Below the pieces are notes generated by a model, which had not been told where the DNA came from, ran no database searches, and saw only the letters and a list, made by a program, of their open reading frames with translations. Positions 1 to 8,801 of a DNA stretch of 64,000 nt are shown here, piece by piece; position 1 is the stretch's first letter; the number at the start of each line of letters is the position of its first letter. The translations under genes were made by a program, and so were the position numbers. This DNA is from Hydrogenophaga sp. GTDB taxonomy: Bacteria > Pseudomonadota > Gammaproteobacteria > Burkholderiales > Burkholderiaceae_C. The stretch spans positions 1 through 64,000 of the forward strand of contig NZ_JADMKB010000123.1 in assembly GCF_018780075.1 (NCBI RefSeq), given 5' to 3'.

Positions 1-181
1 AACCCTCGTCGGGCTTGACCGAGCCGTAGATGATCTTCATCAGCGTGGACTTGCCAGCGCCGTTTTCGCCCAGCACGGCGTGGATCTGGCCGGGCGCCAC
101 GCTGAGCGAGACGCCGTTGTTGGCCACCACGCCGGGGTAGCGTTTGGTGATGCCGGCGAGCTGGAGTCGGGGAGTGGTCAA
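1..181 (-). CDS. ABC transporter ATP-binding protein, purine/nucleoside uptake type (5' part only)
   Basis: This is the N-terminal 60 residues of an ABC ATPase that runs off the left edge. The Walker A motif GENGAGKST is visible at about residues 38-46, and the N-terminus ([19 protein letters not shown]) matches the sugar/nucleoside class that works with BMP-family lipoproteins (YufO-like). A TTG start is chosen because AAGAGGAG lies just upstream of it on the minus strand; the nearest ATG is out of frame. The neighbouring LysR regulator and xanthine dehydrogenase suggest that the transporter brings in purines or nucleosides for oxidation. That substrate is inferred from context, not seen in this fragment. 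Confidence 0.85.
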   Translation of the reverse strand, partial: MTTPRLQLAGITKRYPGVVANNGVSLSVAPGQIHAVLGENGAGKSTLMKIIYGSVKPDEG

Positions 182-253
182 TGGTTTCTCCTCTTGTGGG
201 TGTCGGTGTTCGTTGCGTCCGGAGCACCACCTGCGGCGCATGAAAACGTCCAG

Positions 254-337
254 TCCAGGACACCGCCGGGCCGGCTTTGCCGGACGGCTGGTGTCGCCCC
301 CTTGAGGGGGTCGCGCGAAGCGCTGCGGGGGTGTTTC
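254..337 (-). repeat. Dispersed GC-rich repeat, family B, copy 1
   Basis: Read on the minus strand, this matches copies at 44276-44358 and 50350-50432. The shared order is a CGCAGCGCTTCGCGCGAC-like block, a CCCCCT/AGGGGG hairpin, then GCCGTCCGGC-AAA-GCCGGCCCGGCGGTG. It contains two inverted repeats and lies directly after the stop codon of the LysR gene on the same strand, so it may act as a factor-independent terminator, although it has no U tract. Confidence 0.7.
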
Positions 338-341
338 ATGT

Positions 342-1286
342 TCATGCCGCGGCGGATTCGGACTCGGGCCGGCGCAAGGCGGCGGCCACCGACTTGATCT
401 GTTCGCGCAGCCAGCGCGCGGCGCTGGACGCGTGGGTGCGCTCGTGCCACAGCTGGTAGTACATCAGGCGCGGAAACGGCACCGGGCACGGCAGGATCTG
501 CACGGGCAGCCGGTCCACGAAACGCTCGCAGTACTGCCGCCCGGTCGTCAGCACCAGCAGGCTGCCCGCCACCATGGCGGGGATCAGGCCGAAATGCGGG
601 CAGCGCGCGGTGATGTTGCGCGTGAGGCCCTGCGACGCCAGGTGGTCGTCGATCACGCCACGCGCGCCGGGGTGGGTGGGGGTCGGCGCGATGTGTTCGG
701 CCGCCAGCCAGGCCTCCACGTCCCAGCCCCGGCGCGCGGCCGGGTGCTGGCTGGACACCAGACACACGACCTCGTCGCCGAACAGGCGCCCCAGGTGCAG
801 GTCGTCCGGCGGCTTGGGCCAGTTGCCGATCACCACGTCCACGTCGCCCTGGGCCAGGTGAAGCCGGTAGTCCGATTCGGCCGAGAGCGGGTGGATGTCG
901 ATCGGGCAGTGCGGCGCCATGGCCTTGATCTGGGCCACCAGTTGCGGCAGGAACAGCGGGTCCAGGTAGTCGCTGGCCGCGAGGCTGAAGCTGTGGCTGG
1001 CGGTCGAGGGGTCGAAGCTGCGCGCGTCGGAAAACAGCACCTCGGCGCTGCGCAGGATGTCGGCCGCCGGCTCGATCATGCGCAAACCAGCCACGGTGGG
1101 CACCATGCCCGAGCCTGAACGCACCAACAAGGGGTCCCCGGCCAGTTCGCGCAGGCGCTTGAGTGCGGCACTCACCGCCGGCTGGTACATGCCCATGCGA
1201 ATGGCCGCGCGCGAGACGCTGCGCTCGGTGAGCACGGTGTGGAGCACGCGGATCAGGTGCAGGTCAATCTTGTCGAACATCGACAT
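342..1286 (-). CDS. LysR-family transcriptional regulator of the xanthine dehydrogenase operon
   Basis: A 314-residue LysR-type regulator. The winged HTH occupies about residues 1-65 ([20 protein letters not shown], then [20 protein letters not shown]), followed by a two-lobed effector domain, which is the usual family length. It is divergent from xdhA with about 100 bp between them, the classic layout for LysR control of the neighbouring operon. The start is the second of two in-frame ATGs (alternative at 1295); the upstream ATG lies inside an ATAC-N7-GTAT operator. The likely ligand is a purine such as xanthine, hypoxanthine or urate, inferred only from the target genes. Confidence 0.88.
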   Translation of the reverse strand: MSMFDKIDLHLIRVLHTVLTERSVSRAAIRMGMYQPAVSAALKRLRELAGDPLLVRSGSGMVPTVAGLRMIEPAADILRSAEVLFSDARSFDPSTASHSFSLAASDYLDPLFLPQLVAQIKAMAPHCPIDIHPLSAESDYRLHLAQGDVDVVIGNWPKPPDDLHLGRLFGDEVVCLVSSQHPAARRGWDVEAWLAAEHIAPTPTHPGARGVIDDHLASQGLTRNITARCPHFGLIPAMVAGSLLVLTTGRQYCERFVDRLPVQILPCPVPFPRLMYYQLWHERTHASSAARWLREQIKSVAAALRRPESESAAA

Positions 1287-1293
1287 GTATTTC

Positions 1294-1308
1294 ATACCCT
1301 GGGTGTAT
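1294..1308. promoter_or_regulatory. LysR-type operator ATAC-N7-GTAT
   Basis: The sequence ATAC-CCTGGGT-GTAT is an exact match to the classical LysR-family recognition dyad (T-N11-A with ATAC/GTAT arms). It lies at the 5' end of the LysR gene and facing xdhA, so it can serve both autoregulation and xdh control. Confidence 0.65.
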
Positions 1309-1337
1309 GCAGCTGGATGGTGGTTTGGGCATGCTGG

Positions 1338-1357
1338 ACATATGGTCGAGCATATGT
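1338..1357. promoter_or_regulatory. Perfect palindrome ACATATG-N6-CATATGT in the lysR-xdhA gap
   Basis: A 7-bp perfect inverted repeat with a 6-nt spacer lies 32 bp upstream of the xdhA start and about 30 bp from the ATAC-N7-GTAT site. It could be the second (activation) half-site of the LysR regulator or an operator for another purine-responsive factor. Function is inferred from position and symmetry only. Confidence 0.5.
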
Positions 1358-1389
1358 TGTGCCATGGGGGCAGCGCTATGCTGGGGCGC

Positions 1390-3063
1390 ATGAGCACCGA
1401 AATATCCGCACAAACCCTGAGCTTCCTGCGGCGCGGCCAGCCGGTCACGCTGCACAACGTGGCACCCGACCGCACCCTGCTGGAGGTGCTGCGCGAAGAC
1501 CTGGGCTGCACCGGCACCAAGGAGGGCTGCGGCGAAGGCGACTGCGGCGCCTGCACCGTGGTGCTGGGCGAGGCGGTCAACGGAAAGCTGCAATACCGGG
1601 CCATCAACAGCTGCATCCGGCTGGCGCACTCGGTGGACGGCATGGCGGTCTGGACGGCGGAGGACATCGCCGCCGACACCGGCGAACTGCATCCGGCCCA
1701 GGAGGCCATGGTGCAGTGCCACGGCAGCCAGTGCGGTTTCTGCACGCCCGGGTTCGTGATGAGCCTGTTCGGCATGTACCAAACCCACATAGCCCCCACG
1801 CGCCCCATTGCATGCGGTTCGCTGCCCCCCGAGGGGGCTCTCGCGCCCAGGGGCGGCCCGTCGGCGCTCGGCGGCGGCGGCCAAGGCATCACCCGGGAGC
1901 GGGCCCAGGCCGACCTCTCGGGCAACCTCTGCCGCTGCACCGGCTACCGCCCCATCCTCGACGCCGCTGAAAAAATGGGCAACCTGCCGTTGCCCGCCGG
2001 TTGTGCCGTGGACGAAGCCGGCACGCTCGCTGCGCTCAAGGCGCTGAAACCGAAACAGACCGGTGACGAACCCTACTTGCGCCCCACCACCCTTGCGGCA
2101 CTGCTGCAACAGCGGGCGAAGTTCCCCCAAGCCCAGGTCGTGGCCGGCTGCACCGACGTGGGCCTGTGGGTGACCAAGATGCACAAACGCTTCGACCGCG
2201 TGCTGGACGTGACCACGGCGCGCGAACTGCAGCGGGTCGAAACCTACCCGCACCACATCGCCATCGGCGCCGCCGTCTCGCTGACCGACGCCTTCGCCGC
2301 GCTGGTCAAGGAGCGCCCCCAGCTCAAGACCTTCTCGCAGCGCTTCGCCGGTCTGCCGGTGCGCAACTCGGGCACGCTGGGCGGCAACGTCGCCAACGGT
2401 TCCCCTATCGGCGACACCATGCCGCTGCTGATCGCGCTCGGTGCCAGCGTGTTGCTGATGCGCTGGAAGAAGACCGCAGCGGGCGGCGAGATCGCCCACC
2501 GCGAGCTGCGGCTGGAAGACCTGTACACCGGCTACCGCAAGAACGTGATGCGGCCCGACGAGCTGCTGTGCTGGATCAAGGTGCCTCGGCCGACCGGGCA
2601 CGCGCCGAGCGCCGCGCCGGGCCGCCCCAAGCCAGCGAGCGCCCCCTCGGGGGGCAGCGAACCCAACGCAGTGGGGAGCGTGGGGGCTGAACAGCTCTTG
2701 CGTGTGTACAAGATCAGCAAGCGCTTCGACGACGACATCTCTGCGGTCTGTCTGGCGGTCCAGATGACCGTGAAAGCCGGCGTGGTGCAACAGGTCTCCA
2801 TCGGCGCCGGCGGCGTGGCCGCCACCCCGGCCCGCGCCCGCCAGACCGAAGCCGCCCTGCTCGGCCAGCCCTGGAACGCCGACACCGTGATGGCGGCGAC
2901 CGCCGCGCTGCGCGCCGAGTTCCAGCCCATCAGCGACATGCGCGCCAGCGCCGCCTACCGACAGACCGTGCTGGGCAACCTGCTGCAGCGCTTCTGGCTG
3001 GAGAGCCAAGGGCTGCAAGGCATCAACCTTGAAAACCTCAAGACCCTGGAGGCTCTGGCATGA
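1390..3063 (+). CDS. xdhA: Xanthine dehydrogenase small subunit (2Fe-2S and FAD domains)
   Basis: A 557-residue XdhA. The plant-ferredoxin cluster motif KEGCGEGDCGAC is near residues 45-55 with its fourth Cys in INSCIR; the second cluster uses CHGSQCGFCTPG and NLCRCTGYRP. A CO-dehydrogenase-type FAD domain follows, with VVAGCTDVGLWVTK and RNSGTLGGNVANGSPIGD. With XdhB it oxidises hypoxanthine and xanthine to urate. Two stretches are foreign to the family: about residues 134-166, between the two 2Fe-2S motifs, and about 404-433, in an FAD-domain loop. Both are in-frame copies of a dispersed repeat. The stop overlaps the xdhB start (ATGA). Confidence 0.95.
   Translation: MSTEISAQTLSFLRRGQPVTLHNVAPDRTLLEVLREDLGCTGTKEGCGEGDCGACTVVLGEAVNGKLQYRAINSCIRLAHSVDGMAVWTAEDIAADTGELHPAQEAMVQCHGSQCGFCTPGFVMSLFGMYQTHIAPTRPIACGSLPPEGALAPRGGPSALGGGGQGITRERAQADLSGNLCRCTGYRPILDAAEKMGNLPLPAGCAVDEAGTLAALKALKPKQTGDEPYLRPTTLAALLQQRAKFPQAQVVAGCTDVGLWVTKMHKRFDRVLDVTTARELQRVETYPHHIAIGAAVSLTDAFAALVKERPQLKTFSQRFAGLPVRNSGTLGGNVANGSPIGDTMPLLIALGASVLLMRWKKTAAGGEIAHRELRLEDLYTGYRKNVMRPDELLCWIKVPRPTGHAPSAAPGRPKPASAPSGGSEPNAVGSVGAEQLLRVYKISKRFDDDISAVCLAVQMTVKAGVVQQVSIGAGGVAATPARARQTEAALLGQPWNADTVMAATAALRAEFQPISDMRASAAYRQTVLGNLLQRFWLESQGLQGINLENLKTLEALA
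1789..1887 (-). repeat. Dispersed repeat family A, copy 1, in frame inside xdhA
   Basis: Reading the minus strand gives GGGCCGCCCC, then a GCCCCCTCGGGGGGCAGCGA block, then a GTGGGGGC end, the same order as copy 2 at 2600-2688. It adds about 33 codons (starting near APTRPIACGSLPPEGA) between two conserved 2Fe-2S motifs that are normally joined by a short linker. The reading frame is preserved. The central CCCCCTCGGGGGG is palindromic. Confidence 0.75.
2600..2688 (+). repeat. Dispersed repeat family A, copy 2, in frame inside xdhA
   Basis: Plus-strand copy with GCCGGGCCGCCCCAAGCC, GCCCCCTCGGGGGGCAGCGA and a GTGGGGGCT end. It inserts about 30 codons (AAPGRPKPASAPSGGSEP and following) into the FAD domain between KVPRP and LLRVYKISKRFD, which are adjacent in ordinary homologues. 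It is inverted relative to copy 1, so the two copies are translated in different frames of the element. Confidence 0.78.
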
Positions 3064-5450
3064 ACGCGCCCGACAAACTCATCGCACTGACGGAGGCTGG
3101 CGCCCCACGCGCCGCCGGCCAGTCGAAATTCCATGAAAGCGCCCGCGCCCAGGTGGCCGGTGCCGCGACCTACATCGACGACATCCCCGAGGTGCGTGGC
3201 ACGCTGCACGCGGCGCCGGTGTGTTCGCCGGTGGCGCACGGCCTCTTGCGCGGCGTGGACGCGTCGGCCGCGCTGGCCGTGCCCGGTGTGCGCGCGGTGA
3301 TCGCCGCCGATGACATCCCTGGCGACACCACCCTCGCGGCCTTTGCGCACGACGAGCCGGTGTTCGCGCTCGACACCGTGCAGTTCATCGGCCAGGTGGT
3401 GGCGCTGGTGGTGGCCGACGACGTGATGACCGCGCGCCGGGCCGCGCGGCTCGTCAAGCTGAACATCGAGGAACGGCCCGCCGTGCTCAGCGTGCACGAG
3501 GCGCATGCGCTGGAGAGTTACGTGCTGCCGCCCGTGCACGTGCAGCGCGGGGATGCCAAAACGGCGCTGAAGCGTGCGCCGCACCAGCTCGAAGGCCAGT
3601 TCGAGGTCGGTGGCCAGGAACACTTCTACCTCGAAGGCCAGGTCGCCTACGTGCTGCCGCTGGAGCAGAACCAGTGGTGGGTCTACACCAGCACCCAGCA
3701 CCCGGGCGAGGTGCAGCACTGGGTCTCGCACGCGCTGGGCCTGGCCAACCACGCGGTCACGGTCGAATGCCGGCGCATGGGCGGCGGCTTCGGCGGCAAG
3801 GAAACGCAGGCCGGCCACCTGGCCGTGTGGGCCGCCATCGCCGCGAACAAGCTGCGCTGCCCCGTCAAGCTGCGGCTGGACCGCGACGACGACTTCATGA
3901 TCACCGGCAAGCGCCACCCGTTTGCGTACCACTACCGCGTGGGCTTCGACGACACCGGCCTGCTGTGTGGTCTGGCGCTGGAGATGCTGGTCAACTGCGG
4001 CTTCAGCGCCGACCTCTCGGGCCCCGTGGCCGACCGCGCCATCTTCCACGCCGACAACGCCTACTTCCTCGAAGACGTGGCGGTCCACTCCTACCGCTGC
4101 AAGACGAACACGCAGAGCCACACCGCCTTCCGCGGCTTCGGCGGCCCGCAGGGCGTGATCGTGATCGAGCGCATCCTGGGCGACATCGCGCGCACGCTGG
4201 GTCTGGACCCGCTGGACGTGCGGCTGCGCAACCTCTACGGCATCAAGGAACGCAACGTCACCCACTACCAGATGACGGTGGAAGACAACATCCTCGACCC
4301 GCTGATCAACACCCTGGCGATCACCAGCGGTTACCGCGAACGCCGCGAGCAGATCGAGGCCTTCAACGCGCAGAGCCCCGTCATCAAGAAGGGGCTGGCG
4401 CTCACGCCGGTCAAGTTCGGCATCAGCTTCACCGCCACGCTGTTCAACCAGGCCGGCGCGCTGGTGCACGTGTACACCGACGGCAGCGTGCAGGTGAACC
4501 ACGGCGGCACCGAAATGGGCCAGGGCCTGAACACCAAGGTGGCACAGATCGTGGCCGACGAGCTGGGTGTGCCTTTTGAGAAGGTATTGGCCACCGCCAG
4601 CGACACCAGCAAGGTGCCCAACGCCAGCGCCACCGCCGCCTCCAGCGGCACCGACCTCAACGGCCGTGCCGCGCAGTTCGCGGCGCGCCAGGTGCGCCAG
4701 AACCTCGCGGCTTTTGTGGCCGGGCTCGACGGCGTGGGCGCCGGTGCCGTGCGCTTCGAGGGCGGCCAGGTCATCACGGACAAGTCCACCCGCCGGTTTG
4801 AAGACGTGGTGGGCGCGGCCTACGCCAACCGCATCCAGCTCTGGAGCGACGGCTTCTACCGCACCCCCAAGATCCACTACGACAAGACCACGCTCACCGG
4901 CCGCCCGTTCTACTACTTCGCCTACGGCGCGGCGGTGAGCGAGGTCGCCATCGACACGCTCACCGGCGAAAGCCGCGTGTTGAAGGTGGACATCCTGCAC
5001 GACGTGGGCCACAGCATCAACCCGGCCATCGACATCGGCCAGATCGAAGGCGGTTTCATCCAGGGCATGGGCTGGCTGACGACCGAGCAGCTGGTCTGGA
5101 AAGAACAAGAGCCCCCTGAGCTGACGCAAGCGTCAGCCCCCCCGAGGGGGACCATTTTTTCTTGGGGCGGCCCGGCGAAAAAATTACCAGGGCATTTGCT
5201 GACCCACGCCCCCAGCACCTACAAGATCCCCGCCACCGGCGACGTGCCCGCGCACTTCAAGGTGGAGCTCTGGCCCGAAGCCAACCGCGAGGACAACGTG
5301 CACGGCAGCAAGGCCGTGGGCGAGCCGCCGTTCATGCTGGCCATCAGCGTGTACGAGGCGCTGCGCGACGCGGTGGCGCAGGCGGGGGGTGATGCGCTGC
5401 GGGTGAACGCGCCGGCCACGGCCGAAGAGGTGCTGCGGGCGCTGAACTGA
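3060..5450 (+). CDS. xdhB: Xanthine dehydrogenase large subunit (molybdopterin domain)
   Basis: A 796-residue XdhB. It carries the molybdopterin and substrate motifs GGGFGGKETQ (about residue 240), TAFRGFGGPQG (about 356) and GEPPFMLA (about 752), whose Glu is the conserved catalytic base of the family. It starts within the xdhA stop codon, so translation is coupled. About 28 residues near 683-711, between WLTTEQLVWKEQE and LLTHAPSTYK, are an in-frame repeat insertion 40 residues before the active-site Glu. The maturation gene xdhC, often the third gene of this operon, does not follow; a two-component system on the other strand does. Confidence 0.95.
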   Translation: MNAPDKLIALTEAGAPRAAGQSKFHESARAQVAGAATYIDDIPEVRGTLHAAPVCSPVAHGLLRGVDASAALAVPGVRAVIAADDIPGDTTLAAFAHDEPVFALDTVQFIGQVVALVVADDVMTARRAARLVKLNIEERPAVLSVHEAHALESYVLPPVHVQRGDAKTALKRAPHQLEGQFEVGGQEHFYLEGQVAYVLPLEQNQWWVYTSTQHPGEVQHWVSHALGLANHAVTVECRRMGGGFGGKETQAGHLAVWAAIAANKLRCPVKLRLDRDDDFMITGKRHPFAYHYRVGFDDTGLLCGLALEMLVNCGFSADLSGPVADRAIFHADNAYFLEDVAVHSYRCKTNTQSHTAFRGFGGPQGVIVIERILGDIARTLGLDPLDVRLRNLYGIKERNVTHYQMTVEDNILDPLINTLAITSGYRERREQIEAFNAQSPVIKKGLALTPVKFGISFTATLFNQAGALVHVYTDGSVQVNHGGTEMGQGLNTKVAQIVADELGVPFEKVLATASDTSKVPNASATAASSGTDLNGRAAQFAARQVRQNLAAFVAGLDGVGAGAVRFEGGQVITDKSTRRFEDVVGAAYANRIQLWSDGFYRTPKIHYDKTTLTGRPFYYFAYGAAVSEVAIDTLTGESRVLKVDILHDVGHSINPAIDIGQIEGGFIQGMGWLTTEQLVWKEQEPPELTQASAPPRGTIFSWGGPAKKLPGHLLTHAPSTYKIPATGDVPAHFKVELWPEANREDNVHGSKAVGEPPFMLAISVYEALRDAVAQAGGDALRVNAPATAEEVLRALN
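5110..5187 (-). repeat. Dispersed repeat family A, copy 3, in frame inside xdhB
   Basis: On the minus strand this reads GCCGGGCCGCCCCAAG, then CCCCCTCGGGGGGGCTGACG, matching the core of copies 1, 2 and 4, with an AT-rich spacer (AAAAAATGG) of its own. A second small palindrome CTGACGCAAGCGTCAG lies at its left end. It is translated as part of XdhB and keeps the frame. Confidence 0.7.
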
Positions 5451-5484
5451 GTGGCCCCGCAAGGGCCTCAGGAGGGCTGGGGGC

Positions 5485-6828
5485 CTACCTCAAGCCGTGT
5501 TTTTTGATCTTGTCCACCAGCGTGGTCTTGGGCACGTTCAGCGCCTTGGCGGTCTGGCCCACGTTGCCGGCGTGGCGCTGCAGCGCATCGGCGATCAGGC
5601 TGCGTTCGAACTGATCCACCGTTTCGGTCAACGTGGGTTGGGCCTCGGGGTCCGAGGCATCGGGCGCAGGTCCGTGCGGTGAGACCCACTGCGGGCCCAC
5701 GCCCAGCACCAGCGCATCGGCCACGTTGCGCAGCTCGCGCACGTTGCCTGGCCAGTCGCGGGCCATGAGCTGGCGCAGCTGGGCCTGGGGCACCTTCGGC
5801 TGCTGGCGCCCGTACCGGCTGGCCGCCAGCAGCATGAAGTGCTCTAGCAGCATGGGAATGTCGTCGCGGCGCTCGCGCAGGGGCGGCAGCTCGATGTTGA
5901 CCACGTTCAGGCGGTACACCAGGTCGGCGCGGAAGCTGCCCTGCCGGGCCCGCTCCAGCAGGTCGTCCTTGGTCGCGGCGACCACGCGCACGTCCACCGG
6001 CTGGCTCTGGTTGGAGCCCAGGCGCTCCAGGCTGCGTTCCTGCAGCACGCGCAGCAGCTTCACCTGCACCCCCAGCGGCATGCTTTCGAGCTCGTCCAGA
6101 AACAGGGTGCCGCCGTGGGCGTGTTCGATGCGGCCGATGCGGCGTTTCTGCGCCCCGGTGAAGGCCCCGGCCTCGTGGCCGAACAGCTCGCTGTCCAGCA
6201 ATGAGTCGGGCAGGCCGCCGCAGTTCAGCGCCACATAGGGCGCCTTGCGGCGCCGCGAATGTTCGTGCAGGGCGCGGGCCACCACCTCCTTGCCGGTGCC
6301 GGTCTCGCCGCGGATCAGCACGTCCACCGGCGAATCGGCCACCTCCATCACCAGCTGGCGCACGCGACGGATCGCCTGGGAATGGCCGACCAGCTGGCCC
6401 TCCAGGCCCTCGCTCAGCGAGAGCGCGCGGCGCAGGTTGGCGACCTCCAGCGTCAGGCGGCGCTTCTCCAGCGCGCGCTGCACCACCTCCACCAGCTGCT
6501 CGGGCGAAAAGGGCTTGGGGATGAAGTCGTAGGCGCCGCTGCGCATGGCCTGCACCGCCAGGTTCACGTCGCCGTGACCGGTGATCATGATCACCGGCAG
6601 GTCCGGGTCGATGTCGCGCGCCTCGCAGATCACCGACAGGCCGTCGGCCCCGGGCAGGCGCATGTCGGTCACGATCACGCCGGCCAGTCCGGGGCCGATG
6701 TGGGGCAGCACGGCCTCGGCCGAATCGAAGGCGCGCACGGGGATGTCGGCCAGCTGCAGGGCCTGCACACAGCCCAGCTGCACGGCGGCGTCGTCTTCCA
6801 CCAAAAGGACGGTCAGGGCGCGGTTCAT
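5485..6828 (-). CDS. Sigma-54-dependent response regulator, DctD-like
   Basis: 447 residues: an N-terminal receiver (VLLVEDDAA, phosphoacceptor Asp in VIVTDMRLPG, Lys in FIPKPF), an AAA+ sigma-54 domain (Walker A GETGTGKE, sigma-54 loop GAFTGA, Walker B LFLDELESM) and a C-terminal Fis-type HTH (AKALNVPKTTLVDKIKKHGL). It activates sigma-54 promoters when phosphorylated, presumably by the kinase encoded just upstream, whose stop codon overlaps its ATG by 4 nt. The closest classical family is DctD, but the position next to gltLKJI suggests that amino-acid or dicarboxylate transport genes are the targets. Confidence 0.93.
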   Translation of the reverse strand: MNRALTVLLVEDDAAVQLGCVQALQLADIPVRAFDSAEAVLPHIGPGLAGVIVTDMRLPGADGLSVICEARDIDPDLPVIMITGHGDVNLAVQAMRSGAYDFIPKPFSPEQLVEVVQRALEKRRLTLEVANLRRALSLSEGLEGQLVGHSQAIRRVRQLVMEVADSPVDVLIRGETGTGKEVVARALHEHSRRRKAPYVALNCGGLPDSLLDSELFGHEAGAFTGAQKRRIGRIEHAHGGTLFLDELESMPLGVQVKLLRVLQERSLERLGSNQSQPVDVRVVAATKDDLLERARQGSFRADLVYRLNVVNIELPPLRERRDDIPMLLEHFMLLAASRYGRQQPKVPQAQLRQLMARDWPGNVRELRNVADALVLGVGPQWVSPHGPAPDASDPEAQPTLTETVDQFERSLIADALQRHAGNVGQTAKALNVPKTTLVDKIKKHGLR

Positions 6829-8723
6829 GGGGTCACGGGGGTTTTCGGGTGCAGGGAAGCTTGCCAGAGCGGCACGGTGAGCGTGAAGCAGGCCCCGGCG
6901 CCCGGGGCGTTGTGCGCCGTCAGGCTGCCCTTGAATTCTGCGGCAATGTCGCGGCAGATCACCAGGCCCAGCCCGAGGCCGGCGCCCGTGGCCTTGGTGG
7001 TGTAGAAGGGCTCGAAGAGGTGGGCGAAGTCGGCCTCGCTCAGGCCCTTGCCGCTGTCCTGCACCTGGATCGCGATGGCCGGCGGCACCTGGTCCGCGCG
7101 CAGCTCGGCGGTGATCTGCAGCGTCTTGCTCGGTGCGTCGCGCATGGCGTCGAGCGCGTTGCCGACCAGGTTGACCAGCACCTGCTCCAGCCGGTTGGCA
7201 TCGCACCAGGCGATCCAGCGCCCCGGTTCACAGCGGTTGTCGGTCTCGACCTTCTCGTGCCGCAGGCGCAGCTGGAACAGGAACAGCGCCTGCTCCACGA
7301 TGCGGCCCACGTCGGTCGCCTCGGGACGCGAGCTCGATTTGCGCGAAAAGCTCTTGAGCGGGTCGATGATGCGCGCCATCTGGTCGACCAGTCGGGCCAC
7401 GATGGACAGGTTCTCCTGCGCCGCGCCGTGGTTGCCGCGGCGCATGAACTCGGCGGCGTTGCCGGCCAGCGTGCGGATGCCCCCCAGCGGCTGCGTGAGT
7501 TCGTGCGTGATGCTGGCCGCCAGCTGGCCCAGCACGGCCATCTTGCCGGCGTGCACCAGTTCGTTTTGCGCCGCGCGCAGGGTCTTCTCGGTCTGCTCGC
7601 GCTCGGCCACTTCCTTGCGCAGCAGGGTGTTGGCGTCGGTGAGCTCCTGGGTGCGGCGGCCCACCTCCTGCTCCAGCTCGGCGTTGGCCTGCTCCAGCTG
7701 GCGCTTGGCGCCCAGCTTCTGGCGCTCGATGCGCTGGCGCTGCGCCCAGTACAGCGCCAGCAGCAGCAGGAAGGCCACCGACACGGCGCCCCCGATGCCG
7801 TCCAGCAGGGCCTGGTGGCGCACCGCGGCCAGGCTGGTGAAGATCAGCACGCGCCAGTCCATGCCGTCGAGCGAGCGGCCCAGCACCATGAAGTCCGCGC
7901 GGCTGCGCGCCTGGCCCAGCGCGGCCGCGACCCGGGCCTCGTCGCCCCGCAGCAGGCCCTGCACCTCCTGGGAGTCTTCGTCCACCGACAGCTCCACGCT
8001 CAGGGGAAACAGGGGCAGGCGCAGCGCGCCATAGGTCTGGGCCAGCTGCAGGTCGACCCGGCGCTCGGTGGGCAGCGGCGCGAGCGAGGTGTAGCGCCAC
8101 TGGGGCTGCGAGGACAGGATCACCACCTGGTTGGCGTCGGCCACCAGCGCCGGCGCCCCCAGCATGGGCCAGGTCTGCTCCAGCGCGTCCAGGCCGATCT
8201 TGATCACGGCCACACCGACCACCCGGGGGCCGTCGTAGATCGGGTGCGAGGCAAAGTAGCCCGCATGGCCCCCGCTGCCGATGGCGAAATGGCGCGTCGA
8301 GCGCCCGGCCAGCGCCTCCAGGTAATAGGGGCGGTAGGAGACGTCCTCGCCGCGCAGGCTGTCGTCGCGCAGCGAGGTGTTGCTGGAAGCCCGCACCACG
8401 CCGCGCACGTCGAGCACGAACACCGCCAGGCTGCCCAGGTGGGCGTTCAGGCGCGAGAGGTAGTCGTTGGCCGCCGCGGCATGCGCCGCGCCGGGCACCT
8501 GCAGCAGCCGCACCACCACCGGGTTGAGCTGGATGGTGGCGGGCACCGGCTCCAGGCGCCGCACGCGGGCCTCGACCACCGAGGCGAACAGATCGAGCCG
8601 GCCGTTGGAGGCCGCCTTCAGGCTGGCCGCGCCCTGGGCCAGGCTGCGCTCATGAACCCAGAACCCCGTCGCCGCGATGAGGGCCAGCGCCACCAGCGCC
8701 AGCAGCGCGCGTCGCAGGGCCAC
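6825..8723 (-). CDS. Sensor histidine kinase, DctB-like
   Basis: A 632-residue membrane kinase. It has one N-terminal TM helix (about residues 5-22), a long periplasmic sensor region of the tandem-PAS (dCache) type including SYRPYYLEALAGRSTRHFAI, which is typical of DctB, and a second TM near 312-328. A coiled coil (QLEQANAELEQEVGRRTQEL), an H-box SITHELTQPLGG and an HATPase domain (NLVGNALDAM, GAGLGLGLVI) follow. The GTG start is the first codon able to precede the TM helix. It phosphorylates the co-encoded sigma-54 regulator. A C4-dicarboxylate or acidic amino-acid ligand is inferred from family and neighbours. Confidence 0.92.
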   Translation of the reverse strand: MALRRALLALVALALIAATGFWVHERSLAQGAASLKAASNGRLDLFASVVEARVRRLEPVPATIQLNPVVVRLLQVPGAAHAAAANDYLSRLNAHLGSLAVFVLDVRGVVRASSNTSLRDDSLRGEDVSYRPYYLEALAGRSTRHFAIGSGGHAGYFASHPIYDGPRVVGVAVIKIGLDALEQTWPMLGAPALVADANQVVILSSQPQWRYTSLAPLPTERRVDLQLAQTYGALRLPLFPLSVELSVDEDSQEVQGLLRGDEARVAAALGQARSRADFMVLGRSLDGMDWRVLIFTSLAAVRHQALLDGIGGAVSVAFLLLLALYWAQRQRIERQKLGAKRQLEQANAELEQEVGRRTQELTDANTLLRKEVAEREQTEKTLRAAQNELVHAGKMAVLGQLAASITHELTQPLGGIRTLAGNAAEFMRRGNHGAAQENLSIVARLVDQMARIIDPLKSFSRKSSSRPEATDVGRIVEQALFLFQLRLRHEKVETDNRCEPGRWIAWCDANRLEQVLVNLVGNALDAMRDAPSKTLQITAELRADQVPPAIAIQVQDSGKGLSEADFAHLFEPFYTTKATGAGLGLGLVICRDIAAEFKGSLTAHNAPGAGACFTLTVPLWQASLHPKTPVTP

Positions 8724-8801
8724 CCCGGGCCGGCGGCGTGGCGGGGGTGGGGGCGGACCGAACGGCGGTGCTGGGTGGATGGCGACCTCAGGAAGAAGAG
8801 C

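Noticed and set aside
1287-1940. N-terminal extension of the LysR regulator into xdhA
   Set aside because: LysR proteins begin with the HTH, which starts right after 1286; the extra residues are antisense to xdhA and its repeat.
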